Position numbers and translations under genes: made by a program | The notes under the pieces: generated by a model | The model's database searches: none | What the model was told of the DNA's origin: nothing | The model's input: the letters and a program-made list of their open reading frames with translations, nothing else | Source of the DNA: Granulicella sp. 5B5 | Lineage (GTDB): Bacteria > Acidobacteriota > Terriglobia > Terriglobales > Acidobacteriaceae | Assembly: GCF_014083945.1 (NCBI RefSeq) | Contig: NZ_CP046444.1 | Location: 620,001 to 684,000, forward strand | Reading direction: 5' to 3' | Length of the DNA: 64,000 bases | Shown here: piece after piece, positions 42,299 through 51,832 of the stretch | How the letters are laid out: every line of letters begins with the position of its first letter | Position numbering within the stretch: position 1 is the first letter of the stretch

Positions 42299-44530
42299 TT
42301 AGAACGTCTCTCTCTTCTCCAGATGCTGTTCCACCTCGGCCTTCGTCCGCCACACATCGCGCCACTCTTTCTTCTCGAACAACGGCAGCTGGTCCGTATG
42401 GTGCGCGCACCCCGGCTGCGAGCAATCTCCATACGTCACCAGTGACTTCGCCTTGATCGGTGACGTAAACTCCACCGCCAGCGTAAAGCCATCGCCATGG
42501 ATCGGCGTCTTGATCCCATCGATCAGCGGCCCAAACGTAATCACGCGAATGATCCCGAGATTGCCATACCCGCCATTCCCCGGCAGGTCCACCCCATTCA
42601 ACGCAGTCCCGCGCGGAGCCGACACATCGCCATCGCTCTGCCCATTGATCTCCAGCCGCATCACCTCGCCCCACGGCCGGTCCAGCCGCCCATACGTCTT
42701 GATCGTCTCCTGCGCGGCCTCATCCAGCAGCTGCGCCGCGAGCTTCGGGTCCTTGATCCCTCGCGGCGTCGTCAGCGGCTCATTCACGTCATACTTCACT
42801 GCGAAGTTCTTCTGTCCCGCCGCCGTCTGCACACTCACCGCAGGATTCACAAACTTCTGCGCCCACGTATAAAACAGCAGCGCGCCGGTGCTTGACGCCT
42901 CAGCCTGCCGGTCCCACCCCTTCAGCACATCCGCAGCCTGCTTCGCCAGCGGAGTCCCATATGTCTGCGCAGCCGCCTCCAGCTCCGGCAGCATCCGGTC
43001 CGCCAGTTCCATCCGCGTCGACAGCTTCTTCTCCAGCAGCATCTCGTACGACATCTTCCCGTCCGGCAACAGACCGGTCGACAGCATCCTTAGCCCGCGG
43101 TCCGGCCGTAGCGCCGCAAACGTCGGCGACAGATACGCCGGAAAATCGCTCGCCTTCAGCATCGTCGGCCAGCCCGCATCCCAAGGCGGCTCATTCGAGT
43201 TCTGCACATACCCACTCGCCGGGTCCACCAGCTTCGGCAGCTCTTCATACGTCAGCGACCCCGTCGGCAAATACTTCGAGCTGTCTCCCGGCGCAGGCTT
43301 GCCCCAGAACTCCCAGTCGCCCTCGCTCCGGCGCGGCACATTCGCATTGAATAGGTACTCGATGTGCCCGTCCTTGTCCGCGTACATGATGTTGTACATC
43401 GGTATATTCAGCCGCGCGACCTGCGTCTGCCACTCCTGCAGGCTCTTCGCATTCGCCATCTTCCAAAGCTGCTCCAGCATGAACGGCTTGTCCAGCCCCG
43501 CCACATACAGAGCGATCGGAACGCCATCGTCATACCGAATCACCGGCCCATGCACCGTCTTCTTCACGTCGACCGTCTCGGTCGTGAAGCTCCCATCCGC
43601 CTGCTTCACCTTGAACGTGTACGTGGCCGTCTTGTACGGCAGCACCTTGCCATCGAACACATACCCGCCGTCCTTCTCCGTAACCCGGTACAGCAGCGTG
43701 CTCCGGTTCGTATTCACCGTATTCGTCATCGCAAACTGCGGAGTAAACATGAATCGCAGCGCCGGCACCGCCACCTGCCCAGCCCCATACAAATCCACCC
43801 CCGGAGCACTCAACTGCACCTCGAAGTAGCTCTGCTCCCCCGCCATCGCCAGATGCGGATTCATCAGCAGCATGGCCTTCCCGTTCTCCGAGTGCGTCGG
43901 CGAAATGGCCCACCCATTCGACCCATCCTGCATGTCCTGATTGCTCGGATCGAACGGTGACTCCACCTCCGCCCGCTCCGTCTTCGGCGACACCATCAGT
44001 CGCGACGACGCCTCAAACTCAAAGTTATAAAAAAGCTGCTCGCGCTCGATCAGGTCCAGCGCCGTAATCGGCAGCACCGGCTTCACCTCCGCGCTGATCG
44101 CCTCCGGATGCTTCGCCGCATAGTCATTGATCCCCGCAGCAAACGCATCCAGATACCCGCGGTACTCCGGCGTCTGCGCCTTCAGCCACTCGGCCGACCG
44201 CTGCGGCACCTCATTCAGCAGAGCCCACCGGTCGCTGCGCACATTCCGCCCCTGTTCTCCCGGCCCAAAGTACTCCGCCGCCCGCGCCCTTCCGGCACCA
44301 TAGGCATGCAGCATCAGGTCGCCATGCGCCTCCGTCATCGCCCAGCCATAGCTATAAAACAGATCCGCATTGGATCTCGCGAAGATGTGCGGCACGCCCC
44401 ACTTGTCCCACAAAATCTCCGTGCCCTTCTGCGGATGGTAGGGCTTCTGCGCCCGCGTCGGGAGCGCACAACACGCCACAGCCACGAACAGGGCGACAAC
44501 ACGGCAAGAAGGCAGACTGCTGAACTTCAT
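42299..44530 (-). CDS. Penicillin acylase family N-terminal-serine hydrolase
   Basis: Started at ATG 44530, with GCAGGAGAT before it, the precursor has 743 residues and a signal peptide ending at PTRAQ. The alpha-chain region (WDKWGVPHIFA, YGWAMTEAHGDLM) is followed by the autocleavage site GSNGWAI, with Ser204 as the new N-terminal nucleophile of the beta chain. Late core motifs are NEPPWDAG and TYGRLDRPWGEV. Relatives cleave amide-linked acyl chains, including quorum-sensing lactones and lipopeptides; specificity cannot be told. It would act in the periplasm after self-processing. Confidence 0.92.
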   Translation of the reverse strand: MKFSSLPSCRVVALFVAVACCALPTRAQKPYHPQKGTEILWDKWGVPHIFARSNADLFYSYGWAMTEAHGDLMLHAYGAGRARAAEYFGPGEQGRNVRSDRWALLNEVPQRSAEWLKAQTPEYRGYLDAFAAGINDYAAKHPEAISAEVKPVLPITALDLIEREQLFYNFEFEASSRLMVSPKTERAEVESPFDPSNQDMQDGSNGWAISPTHSENGKAMLLMNPHLAMAGEQSYFEVQLSAPGVDLYGAGQVAVPALRFMFTPQFAMTNTVNTNRSTLLYRVTEKDGGYVFDGKVLPYKTATYTFKVKQADGSFTTETVDVKKTVHGPVIRYDDGVPIALYVAGLDKPFMLEQLWKMANAKSLQEWQTQVARLNIPMYNIMYADKDGHIEYLFNANVPRRSEGDWEFWGKPAPGDSSKYLPTGSLTYEELPKLVDPASGYVQNSNEPPWDAGWPTMLKASDFPAYLSPTFAALRPDRGLRMLSTGLLPDGKMSYEMLLEKKLSTRMELADRMLPELEAAAQTYGTPLAKQAADVLKGWDRQAEASSTGALLFYTWAQKFVNPAVSVQTAAGQKNFAVKYDVNEPLTTPRGIKDPKLAAQLLDEAAQETIKTYGRLDRPWGEVMRLEINGQSDGDVSAPRGTALNGVDLPGNGGYGNLGIIRVITFGPLIDGIKTPIHGDGFTLAVEFTSPIKAKSLVTYGDCSQPGCAHHTDQLPLFEKKEWRDVWRTKAEVEQHLEKRETF

Positions 44531-44626
44531 CGGCACATCTCCTGCGAAACCAATCTCAGTTAGGGAGTACAAGCAATCTATCACCTCTCCACTCCGCCTG
44601 TTCGCCGCCCGCTAACATCCACCCAC

Positions 44627-44641
44627 TAAAATAAGTACGTG
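44627..44641 (+). promoter_or_regulatory. Possible leaderless promoter of the agmatine deiminase gene
   Basis: TAAAAT (44627-44632) ends 6 nt before the GTG start at 44639, so the transcription start would be at the start codon. There is no ribosome-binding site and no clear -35. Confidence 0.4.
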
Positions 44642-45706
44642 ACACAGACACCCGCCCAACAGCACTACCGCATGCCCGCCGAGTGGGCTCCGCACGCCGC
44701 CACCTGGATCGCCTGGCCCCACAACCCCGACGACTGGCCCGGCAAGTTCCAACCCATCCCCTGGGCCTACGCCGAGCTCGTCCGCCATCTCTCGCAGGTC
44801 GAAGACGTCCACATCCTCGTCAACGACGAGGCCGCCGAGCGCCGCGCCACCTCCATGCTCCGCCGCCAGGCCACCGACCTCGCCCGCATCCACTTCCACC
44901 GCTGGCCCACCGACCGCGTCTGGCTCCGCGACTCCGGCCCTATCTTCATCAAGAACCCCAAGGGCGAAACCGCCATCACCAACTGGCGCTTCAACGCCTG
45001 GGCCAAATACTCCAACTGGAAGAACGACGACAAGATTCCCGCGCACGTCGCCAAACTCCAAAAGATGCCCAGCTTCGAGCCGACCATCACGCTCGCCAAC
45101 GGCAAGCCTCACCGCCTCGTCCTCGAAGGCGGCTCCATCGACACCAACGGCGCCGGCGTCCTGCTCACCACCGAGGAGTGCCTGCTCTCCGACATCCAAC
45201 AGCGCAACCCCGGCGTCTCCCGTGAGCAGCTGGAACAGGCCTTCCACAACTACCTCGGCATCGAGCAGGTCCTCTGGCTCAACCACGGCTGCGCCGGCGA
45301 CGACACCCACGGCCACGTCGACGACATCGCCCGCTTCGTGGACGAAAACACTATCGTCACCACCATCGAACCCAACACCGCAGACGAGAACCACCTTCCG
45401 CTTGCCGAAAACCTCGACCGTCTCCGGTCCTTCCGCAACCTGAAGAAGCGACCGTTCACCATCAAGACGCTCCCCATGCCCGCGCCAGTCGTCTTCGAGA
45501 GCCAGCGCCTCCCGGCCAGCTACGCGAACTTCTACATCGCCAATAACCTGGTCCTGGTCCCCACCTTCAACGACCCCAACGACCGCATCGCGCTCAACAC
45601 CCTCGCTGACTGCTTTCCCAACCGCACCATCGCCGGCATCCACTGCACCGACTTCATCTGGGGCCTCGGCGCGCTACACTGCTGTACACAACAGCAACCC
45701 GCTTGA
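44639..45706 (+). CDS. aguA: Agmatine deiminase
   Basis: The 355-residue protein starts at GTG 44639. Active-site features of the guanidino-group modifying fold are present: WPTDRVWLRDSGPIF, EGGSIDTNGAGVLLTTEECLL, the catalytic His/Asp in GDDTHGHVDDIARF and the C-terminal nucleophile region LGALHCCTQQQPA. It converts agmatine to N-carbamoylputrescine and ammonia, the step before AguB (38912). The canonical GGGIHC is here GLGALHC, but the Cys is retained. It is separated from aguB by four unrelated genes. Confidence 0.93.
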   Translation: MTQTPAQQHYRMPAEWAPHAATWIAWPHNPDDWPGKFQPIPWAYAELVRHLSQVEDVHILVNDEAAERRATSMLRRQATDLARIHFHRWPTDRVWLRDSGPIFIKNPKGETAITNWRFNAWAKYSNWKNDDKIPAHVAKLQKMPSFEPTITLANGKPHRLVLEGGSIDTNGAGVLLTTEECLLSDIQQRNPGVSREQLEQAFHNYLGIEQVLWLNHGCAGDDTHGHVDDIARFVDENTIVTTIEPNTADENHLPLAENLDRLRSFRNLKKRPFTIKTLPMPAPVVFESQRLPASYANFYIANNLVLVPTFNDPNDRIALNTLADCFPNRTIAGIHCTDFIWGLGALHCCTQQQPA

Positions 45707-45776
45707 GACCCTGAACCACCAGCCTCGGCGCTGCGTAGTGTCTCTATCAGCCTTCACCCAGGACCGAGGACGCCCC

Positions 45777-46361
45777 ATGCTCAAAATCGCCGCAGCGCTT
45801 GCCAGTCTCTTTCTACTCGCCGCCGTCCCCTCTCCACAACCCGCCACCACGCCGTCCGAAGCACCCGCCTACACCACTACCGGCAACCTCATCGCACCCA
45901 CCAACTATCGCGAGTGGATCTTCCTCACCTCCGGCGTCGACATGAGCTACGCCTCCACCGCCGACCCTGGCCACCACATGTTCGACAACGTCTTCGTCAA
46001 CCCGGCCAGTTACCGCGCCTTCCTCGCCACCGGCACCTGGCCCGACCAGACCACCTTCATCCTCGAAATCCGCGGCGCCGACAGCCCCATCTCCATCAAC
46101 AAGCGCGGCCACACCCAGTCCACCGCCGTCATGGGCCACGAGATCCACGTCAAGGACCACGGTCAGTGGCGCTTCTACGACCTCCCCGCCGGCGCCACCG
46201 AAGCAAAGCTCATCCCGCCCCCCGCCACCTGCTACACCTGTCACGAATCCCACGGCGCCGTCGCCACCACCTTCGTCCAGTTCTACCCAACCCTGCTCCC
46301 CATCGCCGAGCAGAAGCACACCCTCTCGCACGAGTACCTCAAAGACCCTGCCACCAAGTAA
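45777..46361 (+). CDS. Cytochrome P460 family protein, exported
   Basis: From ATG 45777 the protein has 194 residues with a signal peptide (MLKIAAALASLFLLAAVPSP). The P460 fold pattern is visible (NYREWIFLTSGVDMSY, DNVFVNPASYRAFLATGTWP, MGHEIHVKDHGQWRFYDL) and a single haem-attachment site CYTCH is near residue 155. Classic P460 enzymes oxidise hydroxylamine with a Lys-crosslinked haem; the broader family includes proteins that give other products or have unknown function. There are no nitrification genes here, so a detoxification role is possible but unproven. A GTG further upstream (45738) is less likely. Confidence 0.87.
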   Translation: MLKIAAALASLFLLAAVPSPQPATTPSEAPAYTTTGNLIAPTNYREWIFLTSGVDMSYASTADPGHHMFDNVFVNPASYRAFLATGTWPDQTTFILEIRGADSPISINKRGHTQSTAVMGHEIHVKDHGQWRFYDLPAGATEAKLIPPPATCYTCHESHGAVATTFVQFYPTLLPIAEQKHTLSHEYLKDPATK

Positions 46362-46370
46362 CCTGAAACC

Positions 46371-46691
46371 ATGTCCGCACCCTGGCCCCCGCCCCCCGAC
46401 CTCGAATCCATCCAGCAGCTCGTCCGCGAAGCCGACATCGAAGGTCACCTCGCCGAAGGTGCCCCAGCCGACGAGTATGAGCCCGAAGAAGAGGATCTCT
46501 ACGCCGCCATCTCTACATGGCCCACCGCTCAACTCACCGCTTCCAGCCTTCAACCGATCATCGAAGAAATCTGGCGCAAGAGCTTCAATCTAAATGATTC
46601 TGGCATCGCAACCCGCTCCACAAGCATCGCCGCTCTCGCCGCACAGATCGAACGCTTCTTCGGCCCCGAAGCCAAACCCCAGGTCCGCTAG
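46371..46691 (+). CDS. Small acidic protein, unknown
   Basis: The 106-residue product begins MSAPWPPPPDLESIQQLV and is strongly acidic in its first half (DEYEPEEEDLY). The second half looks alpha-helical (SSLQPIIEEIWRKSF, IAALAAQIERFFG). No signal peptide or membrane helix is present. It starts 9 nt after the P460 stop, so it is probably co-transcribed with it. Composition and codon use are like those of neighbouring genes, which supports it as real. I do not recognise the family. Confidence 0.65.
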   Translation: MSAPWPPPPDLESIQQLVREADIEGHLAEGAPADEYEPEEEDLYAAISTWPTAQLTASSLQPIIEEIWRKSFNLNDSGIATRSTSIAALAAQIERFFGPEAKPQVR

Positions 46692-46756
46692 CAACTCCCA
46701 CACGAACATCGCCCGCAGCATGAAACCGGCTTTATCCGGCGACCATCTCAAGCAGT

Positions 46757-48112
46757 ATGTCGACGCGCAACCGGCTTCTCCTCGCCCTCCTCGCAGCTAT
46801 CCCTCTCGCAGCAACGGCGCAGCAGCCCATCCTGTTCCACAACGCCACGCTGATCGACGGCACCGGTGCGCCCCCGCGTCCGCACACTGACATCCTCGTC
46901 CGTGACGGCCTCATCGTCGCCGTCACCTCCGCCGCCAGCCACCCTGCCTCCGGTGTCACGGTCGTCGACTGCACCGGCAAAGCCGTCATTCCCGGCCTCA
47001 TCAGCGCGCACTCGCACCTCGGTCTCCTGCAGGACAACGCCGCAGCCTCGCCCGACGCCTACACGCTACCCAACGTCACCGCGTCGCTCAACCAGTTCGA
47101 GCGCTATGGCGTCACCACCATCGTCTCGCTGGGCCTCAACAAGGACCTCGTCTACACCCTTCGCTCGCAGCAGCGCCAGGGCCAGCTCGGCGGCGCGACC
47201 ATCCTCACCGCCGGTCGCGGCATCGGTACTCCCGGCGGCGCTCCACCCTTTGACCTCCCACCCGATCAGGTCGACCGCCCCAGGACCGCCGCCGAAGCTC
47301 GCGCCGACGTCGACCGCTTTGCCCAGCTCCACACCGACATCGTCAAGGTCTGGGTCGATCCCCTGCACGGCAAGATGCCCGAGATGTCCAGTGACATCTA
47401 CGCCTCCGTCATCGACGAAGCCCACGCCGACCACCTCCACGTCGCCGCGCACGAGTACGCCCTCGAAGACGCCCGCCAGCTCGTCTCCGACGGTGTCGAC
47501 GTCCTCGCCCACTCCGTCCGCGACCAGCCCGTCGACGACGCCTTTATCCGTTCCATGCTGCAGCACCACACCTGGTACATCCCCACGCTCGCGCTCGACG
47601 AGGCCTTCTACATCTACGCCACCGATCCCGCCATCATGCGCTCCGAGTTCTTCCGCCAGGCGGCAGGCCCGCAGCTCCTCGCCAAACTGGAGGCTCCCGG
47701 CTACCGCAGCAACACTCTCGCCGCCGCCGACACCGCCCAGCACCAGAAGGACGAGGCAATGGCCCGCCACAACCTCAAAGTTTTCTACGACGCAGGCGTC
47801 AGCGTCGCCTTCGGAACCGACTCCGGCGCCGTGCCCGGCCGCATCCCGGGTTTCTCCGAGCACCGCGAGCTCGAGGACCTCGTCACCGCAGGCCTCACTC
47901 CGCTGCAGGCCCTCACCATTGCCACCGGGGACACCGGCAAGCTCATCCACATCCTCGATCCCACCCTGAACGTTGGCCTCATATCTCCCGGCTACTCCGC
48001 CGACCTCATCGTCCTCACCGCCAACCCTCTCGCCGACATCCGCAACACCCGCAGGATCACCGCCATCTATCACCGCGGCAAGCTCATCCCCAACCCCGCT
48101 CCTCAGGACTGA
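46757..48112 (+). CDS. Exported amidohydrolase (imidazolonepropionase/dipeptidase-like)
   Basis: The 451-residue protein has a signal peptide (LLLALLAAIPLAATAQQ). The TIM-barrel amidohydrolase features are GKAVIPGLISAHSHL (the usual HxH replaced by HSH), HVAAHEYALEDA and DVLAHSVRDQP (metal His), and GTDSGAVPG (metal Asp) near residue 355. Substrates of this periplasmic branch include dipeptides, organophosphates and imidazolones; none can be chosen here. The start ATG 46757 overlaps no other gene and the frame is intact. Confidence 0.88.
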   Translation: MSTRNRLLLALLAAIPLAATAQQPILFHNATLIDGTGAPPRPHTDILVRDGLIVAVTSAASHPASGVTVVDCTGKAVIPGLISAHSHLGLLQDNAAASPDAYTLPNVTASLNQFERYGVTTIVSLGLNKDLVYTLRSQQRQGQLGGATILTAGRGIGTPGGAPPFDLPPDQVDRPRTAAEARADVDRFAQLHTDIVKVWVDPLHGKMPEMSSDIYASVIDEAHADHLHVAAHEYALEDARQLVSDGVDVLAHSVRDQPVDDAFIRSMLQHHTWYIPTLALDEAFYIYATDPAIMRSEFFRQAAGPQLLAKLEAPGYRSNTLAAADTAQHQKDEAMARHNLKVFYDAGVSVAFGTDSGAVPGRIPGFSEHRELEDLVTAGLTPLQALTIATGDTGKLIHILDPTLNVGLISPGYSADLIVLTANPLADIRNTRRITAIYHRGKLIPNPAPQD

Positions 48113-48640
<528 letters not shown>

Positions 48641-48673
48641 CCCCTGCATCGTACTCAGCTGACGGGAGGCATC

Positions 48674-49051
48674 ATGGCAACCCAAAAGACCACCACCAAA
48701 GCCGCTGCGAAGAAGACCTATCCCACCAAGTCCGGCAAGCGCTCCACCACGCCACCATCCAAACGCTGGTCCTCCAAAGTCACCACAGACTCCACCAAAC
48801 CGGGACCAGGCCTCTTCAAGAAGAGCGCGAAGACTATCGCCAAAGATCTTGAAAAGAAAAGCGTCTCACCCAAAGGTCCCGGCCAGGCCATGCAGATGCT
48901 GAGCTTCTACGAGAACCGCGGCGGCAAAAACCTCTCCGCCGAACGCAAACAAACTCTGGAGCACGCCAAAGACATTATCCGCGCCGACGAAGGCAAGTCA
49001 CCGGCAAAGAAGTCAGCCAAGAAAAAACCAACGAAGAAAGCGAGCAAGTAA
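48674..49051 (+). CDS. DUF3175 protein with a Lys-rich histone-like tail
   Basis: The 125-residue protein is very basic. The central DUF3175 part contains KRWSSKVTTDSTKPGPGLFK, AKTIAKDLEKKS and AMQMLSFYENRGGKNLSAER. Both ends are Lys/Thr/Ala-rich (QKTTTKAAAKKTYPTK and SPAKKSAKKKPTKKASK), like histone H1 or plasmid-partition tails, and may bind nucleic acid. The function of DUF3175 is not known. A GGAGG lies upstream of ATG 48674. Its TAA is immediately followed by the ATG of the SDR gene, implying coupled translation. Confidence 0.85.
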   Translation: MATQKTTTKAAAKKTYPTKSGKRSTTPPSKRWSSKVTTDSTKPGPGLFKKSAKTIAKDLEKKSVSPKGPGQAMQMLSFYENRGGKNLSAERKQTLEHAKDIIRADEGKSPAKKSAKKKPTKKASK

Positions 49052-49825
49052 ATGCCAGGTCGTCTCGAAGGAAAAGTTGCCGTCGTCACCGGTTCCGGCT
49101 CTGGCATCGGCCAGGCCATCGCAGAGCGCCTCGCCGCTGAGGGCGCCAACCTCGTCATCGACTACCGCAACCACGTCGAGCAGGCCCAGGGCACGCAGCA
49201 GAAGATCGCCGCAGCCGGTGGCAAGTCCATCCTCGTCCAGGCCGACGTCTCCGTCATCGCCGACGGCCAGAACCTCATCGAGCAGGCGTGGCAGCAGCTC
49301 GGCTCCTGCGACATCCTTGTCAACAACGCCGGCGTCGAAAAGGCCGCCGACTTCATCGACGTCACCGAGGCCGACTACGACACCGTCCTCGACGTCAACC
49401 TCAAGGGCGCCTTCTTCCTCACGCAGGCCTTCGTTCGCAAACTCGTCGCCGCTAAAAAGCCCGGCCGCATCATCAACATCTCCTCCGTGCACGAGGACAT
49501 GGTCTTCCCGCACTTCTCCACCTACTGCGCCAGCAAGGGCGGCATCCGCATGCTTATGCGCGACCTCGCCGTCGAGCTCGGCCCCCTCGGCATCACGGTC
49601 AACAACATCGCCCCGGGAGCCATCAACACTCCCATCAACACCTCGCTGCTCGAAAACAAGCCCAAACTCGACGCCCTGCTCGCCAACATCCCACTCGGCC
49701 GCCTCGGCAAACCCGAGGAGGTAGCTGGCGTCGCCGCCTTCCTCGCCTCCGAGGACGGGGCCTACGTCACGGGCAGCACTTACTTCATCGACGGCGGACT
49801 TATCCGCAACTATCACGAGCAGTAA
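49052..49825 (+). CDS. Short-chain dehydrogenase/reductase (glucose 1-dehydrogenase-like)
   Basis: The 257-residue SDR has the cofactor motif TGSGSGIGQAIA, the structural NNAG, the catalytic Ser in IINISSVHED and YCASKGG (Tyr/Lys), with PGAINTPIN and a final GSTYFIDGGL. Arg in DYRNHVEQ after beta-2 favours NADP(H). The closest subgroup is glucose 1-dehydrogenase-like, but SDR substrate prediction from sequence is weak. The gene starts directly after the DUF3175 stop with no gap. Confidence 0.92.
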   Translation: MPGRLEGKVAVVTGSGSGIGQAIAERLAAEGANLVIDYRNHVEQAQGTQQKIAAAGGKSILVQADVSVIADGQNLIEQAWQQLGSCDILVNNAGVEKAADFIDVTEADYDTVLDVNLKGAFFLTQAFVRKLVAAKKPGRIINISSVHEDMVFPHFSTYCASKGGIRMLMRDLAVELGPLGITVNNIAPGAINTPINTSLLENKPKLDALLANIPLGRLGKPEEVAGVAAFLASEDGAYVTGSTYFIDGGLIRNYHEQ

Positions 49826-50131
49826 CCGTCAGTTACTGCCCAAACTTCAACCACTGGCGCAATATCTTTCCATACCAAAAGGCGCCATGCAGATTCCCTT
49901 GCCCAAAGTCTGCACTCTCGATAACCTGAGCGCACGGGCACGCCTTTGAGTACAAACTGTCAGGCGCGCAAGACGCATCTAGGAGAGGCGCCGGTTGAAG
50001 TCTTCGTCCGTTCTAGTTCTAATCCTGGCCCCGAGCTTCTTCCTCTTCGACTGGCTCGGACTCCAGATCGCCCGTCCCTTCAAGGCCATGGCCACGCGTT
50101 CATGGAGTAGCTGCCCACTCCCGCGCCACCG
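49826..50131. other. Intergenic interval with one weak small-ORF candidate
   Basis: No clear gene. A TTG-started frame of 46 codons (49995-50135) encodes a hydrophobic segment (VLVLILAPSFFLFDWLG) and is preceded by AGGAGAGG. It overlaps the 3' end of the MFS gene and is too weak to call as a gene. Confidence 0.4.
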
Positions 50132-51361
50132 CTAAACTTCCCTCACGACATCCTCCCCGCTCCGCAGCACCCGCCACAGCACCACGCCCACCACCGGCAG
50201 CCACGCCACAATCCAAAGCCCCGCGTCATAGGCCTTCTGGTCGAATAGCCGTCCCAGCACCGGCGTCAGCAGCCCCGTCACCCCCGCCCAGCACGAGATC
50301 GCAAACCCCGCCAAAAACCCCGAGTGCTCCTTGCGCTGCGCGTTCATCCCGTCCGCCAGCGTCAGCACCACGAACCCGCCCGCGATAAACATCTCCGCAT
50401 AGAACAGCAGCATCGTGAACAGCACCGGATGCCCGCTCGCCACCGCCAGCGGCTCCAGCACAATCAGAAACCCCGCCACCGCGAACGCCGCAAACAACCT
50501 CGTCGGCTGCCCCGCTCCGCGCATCTGCCGTCGGTCGCTGATCCATCCCCAGAACAGATACCCCGTCTCCCACCCGGCCGGAGGCACCCACAGCAGGTGC
50601 CCCAGCGACGCCTGCCCCACATGCAGCACCCGTGACAGGTACAGCGGCGCCGCATACAGCCCAAACGCCAGCGGGGCCGCGCCCAGCCCATATACCGCCG
50701 CCGTAGCAAACAGGTTCCGGTTCCACGTCCCCTTCGGCCTCTGTGCAGCAGCCAGCACCACCCGCTCCTGCGTCCTCGCCTTATAAAACCCCGAGACCCG
50801 CAGCGCCACCCACAGCACCAGCCACACGCCACCCATCGCGGCCGTCAGCACAAACGTCGCCCGCCAACCATAGTGCAGTGCAATCGGAGTAATCAGCAGC
50901 GGTGCCAACGCCGCGCCCAGCGACCCGCCGCTATACGCCAGCCCCAGCCCAAACGACCGCTTCTCTTCAGGCATCGTCTCGGCCACCGTAGCCAGCCCCG
51001 CCGGAAACGTCGCTCCCTCGCCGAAACCCAGCACCCCGCGCGCCAGGCACATTCCCACCAGCCCCATCATGAACGCATGTAGCCCAGATGCCACCGACCA
51101 CACCGCCACGGCCACAAAGATCGTCACCCACACGCCCTTGCGGTCGATCCAGTACCCCCACACCGGGTTCGCAATCATATAGCAGTAGCTGAACGCCGCC
51201 ACCGCATACCCATACTGCGTCGCCGTCATATGCAGGTTCGCAAGGATCGTCGGGCTCAAAATCGCCAGCACACTGCGGTCTGCATAACTCAGCAGCGACA
51301 ACAGCAGCATACTCACACACGGGGCCCACAGCCGCACAAAGCTCTTTCGTTCACTCATCAC
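50132..51361 (-). CDS. MFS transporter (ACS-like organic anion/sugar acid family)
   Basis: The 409-residue protein has twelve predicted helices. The first (WAPCVSMLLLSLLSYADRSVLA) with DRSVLA and the loop motif GYWIDRKG between helices 2 and 3 are hallmarks of the anion:cation symporter branch, as are LARGVLGFGEGATFPAG and EKRSFGLGLAYSGGSLGAALA. Family members import hexuronates, tartrate or other organic acids. It is divergent from nothing and is followed on the same strand by no partner, so the substrate is open. arsR lies 24 nt upstream on the same strand, so read-through from arsR into this gene is possible. Confidence 0.88.
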   Translation of the reverse strand: MMSERKSFVRLWAPCVSMLLLSLLSYADRSVLAILSPTILANLHMTATQYGYAVAAFSYCYMIANPVWGYWIDRKGVWVTIFVAVAVWSVASGLHAFMMGLVGMCLARGVLGFGEGATFPAGLATVAETMPEEKRSFGLGLAYSGGSLGAALAPLLITPIALHYGWRATFVLTAAMGGVWLVLWVALRVSGFYKARTQERVVLAAAQRPKGTWNRNLFATAAVYGLGAAPLAFGLYAAPLYLSRVLHVGQASLGHLLWVPPAGWETGYLFWGWISDRRQMRGAGQPTRLFAAFAVAGFLIVLEPLAVASGHPVLFTMLLFYAEMFIAGGFVVLTLADGMNAQRKEHSGFLAGFAISCWAGVTGLLTPVLGRLFDQKAYDAGLWIVAWLPVVGVVLWRVLRSGEDVVREV

Positions 51362-51385
51362 GATGCTGCGATTGTCTCAGAACCT

Positions 51386-51751
51386 TCACGCCACCGTCGG
51401 CACCGGAGCCCCCGCCAGCGTCACAAACTTCTCCGGCGCGCAGCACGCCTCGCCCAGCCGCTTCACGTCCGCTTGCATCGCGCGGTCGCCTCTGAAGCCC
51501 GCCAGCGCCGCCGCCAGCACTGCCGCGGCGCGCGCATCCGCCGGCCACTCCATCTTGTAGTGCATCCACTTCCCCTCGCGCCGCGCCGACACAATCCCGG
51601 CACGCCGCAAATACGCCAGATGCCGCGAAATCTTCGGCTGGCTCTGCCCCAGAATCTCCACAAAGTAGCAGACGCACACCTCCCGCCCCTGCATCAGGTT
51701 CAGCAGCCGCAGCCGGGTCGCGTCAGCCAGCGCCGCATATAGCTGCACCAT
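51386..51751 (-). CDS. arsR: ArsR-family metalloregulatory repressor
   Basis: I use ATG 51751 because AAGGA lies 7 nt before it; ATG 51778 has its purine stretch too close. The 121-residue winged-helix protein reads LYAALADATRLRLLNLM, then the metal-site segment GREVCVCYFVEIL (CVC motif typical of As(III)-sensing ArsR), and the recognition helix QPKISRHLAYLRRAGIV. A C-terminal Cys pair (GEACCAPEKF) may also bind As(III). It should repress the divergent arsC-acr3-grx transcript and itself, releasing DNA on As(III) binding. Two palindromes fit as operators (51800 and 51833). Confidence 0.93.
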   Translation of the reverse strand: MVQLYAALADATRLRLLNLMQGREVCVCYFVEILGQSQPKISRHLAYLRRAGIVSARREGKWMHYKMEWPADARAAAVLAAALAGFRGDRAMQADVKRLGEACCAPEKFVTLAGAPVPTVA

Positions 51752-51794
51752 GTCGAATTCCTTCACCCTCTTCGCCATCTCCCTAATATACGCC

Positions 51795-51823
51795 TTGACA
51801 GATATGTCTCCAGAACATACATT
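51795..51823 (+). promoter_or_regulatory. Promoter of the arsC-acr3-grx transcript
   Basis: TTGACA (51795-51800) and TACATT (51818-51823) are separated by 17 nt, close to the sigma-70 consensus. The ArsR-like palindrome at 51800-51809 lies in the spacer. Confidence 0.75.
51800..51809. promoter_or_regulatory. Candidate ArsR operator 1
   Basis: AGATATGTCT is a near-palindrome placed between the -35 and -10 elements of the ars promoter. It shares its pattern with the perfect palindrome 33 nt downstream. Confidence 0.6.
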
Positions 51824-51832
51824 CGCTAAAGC

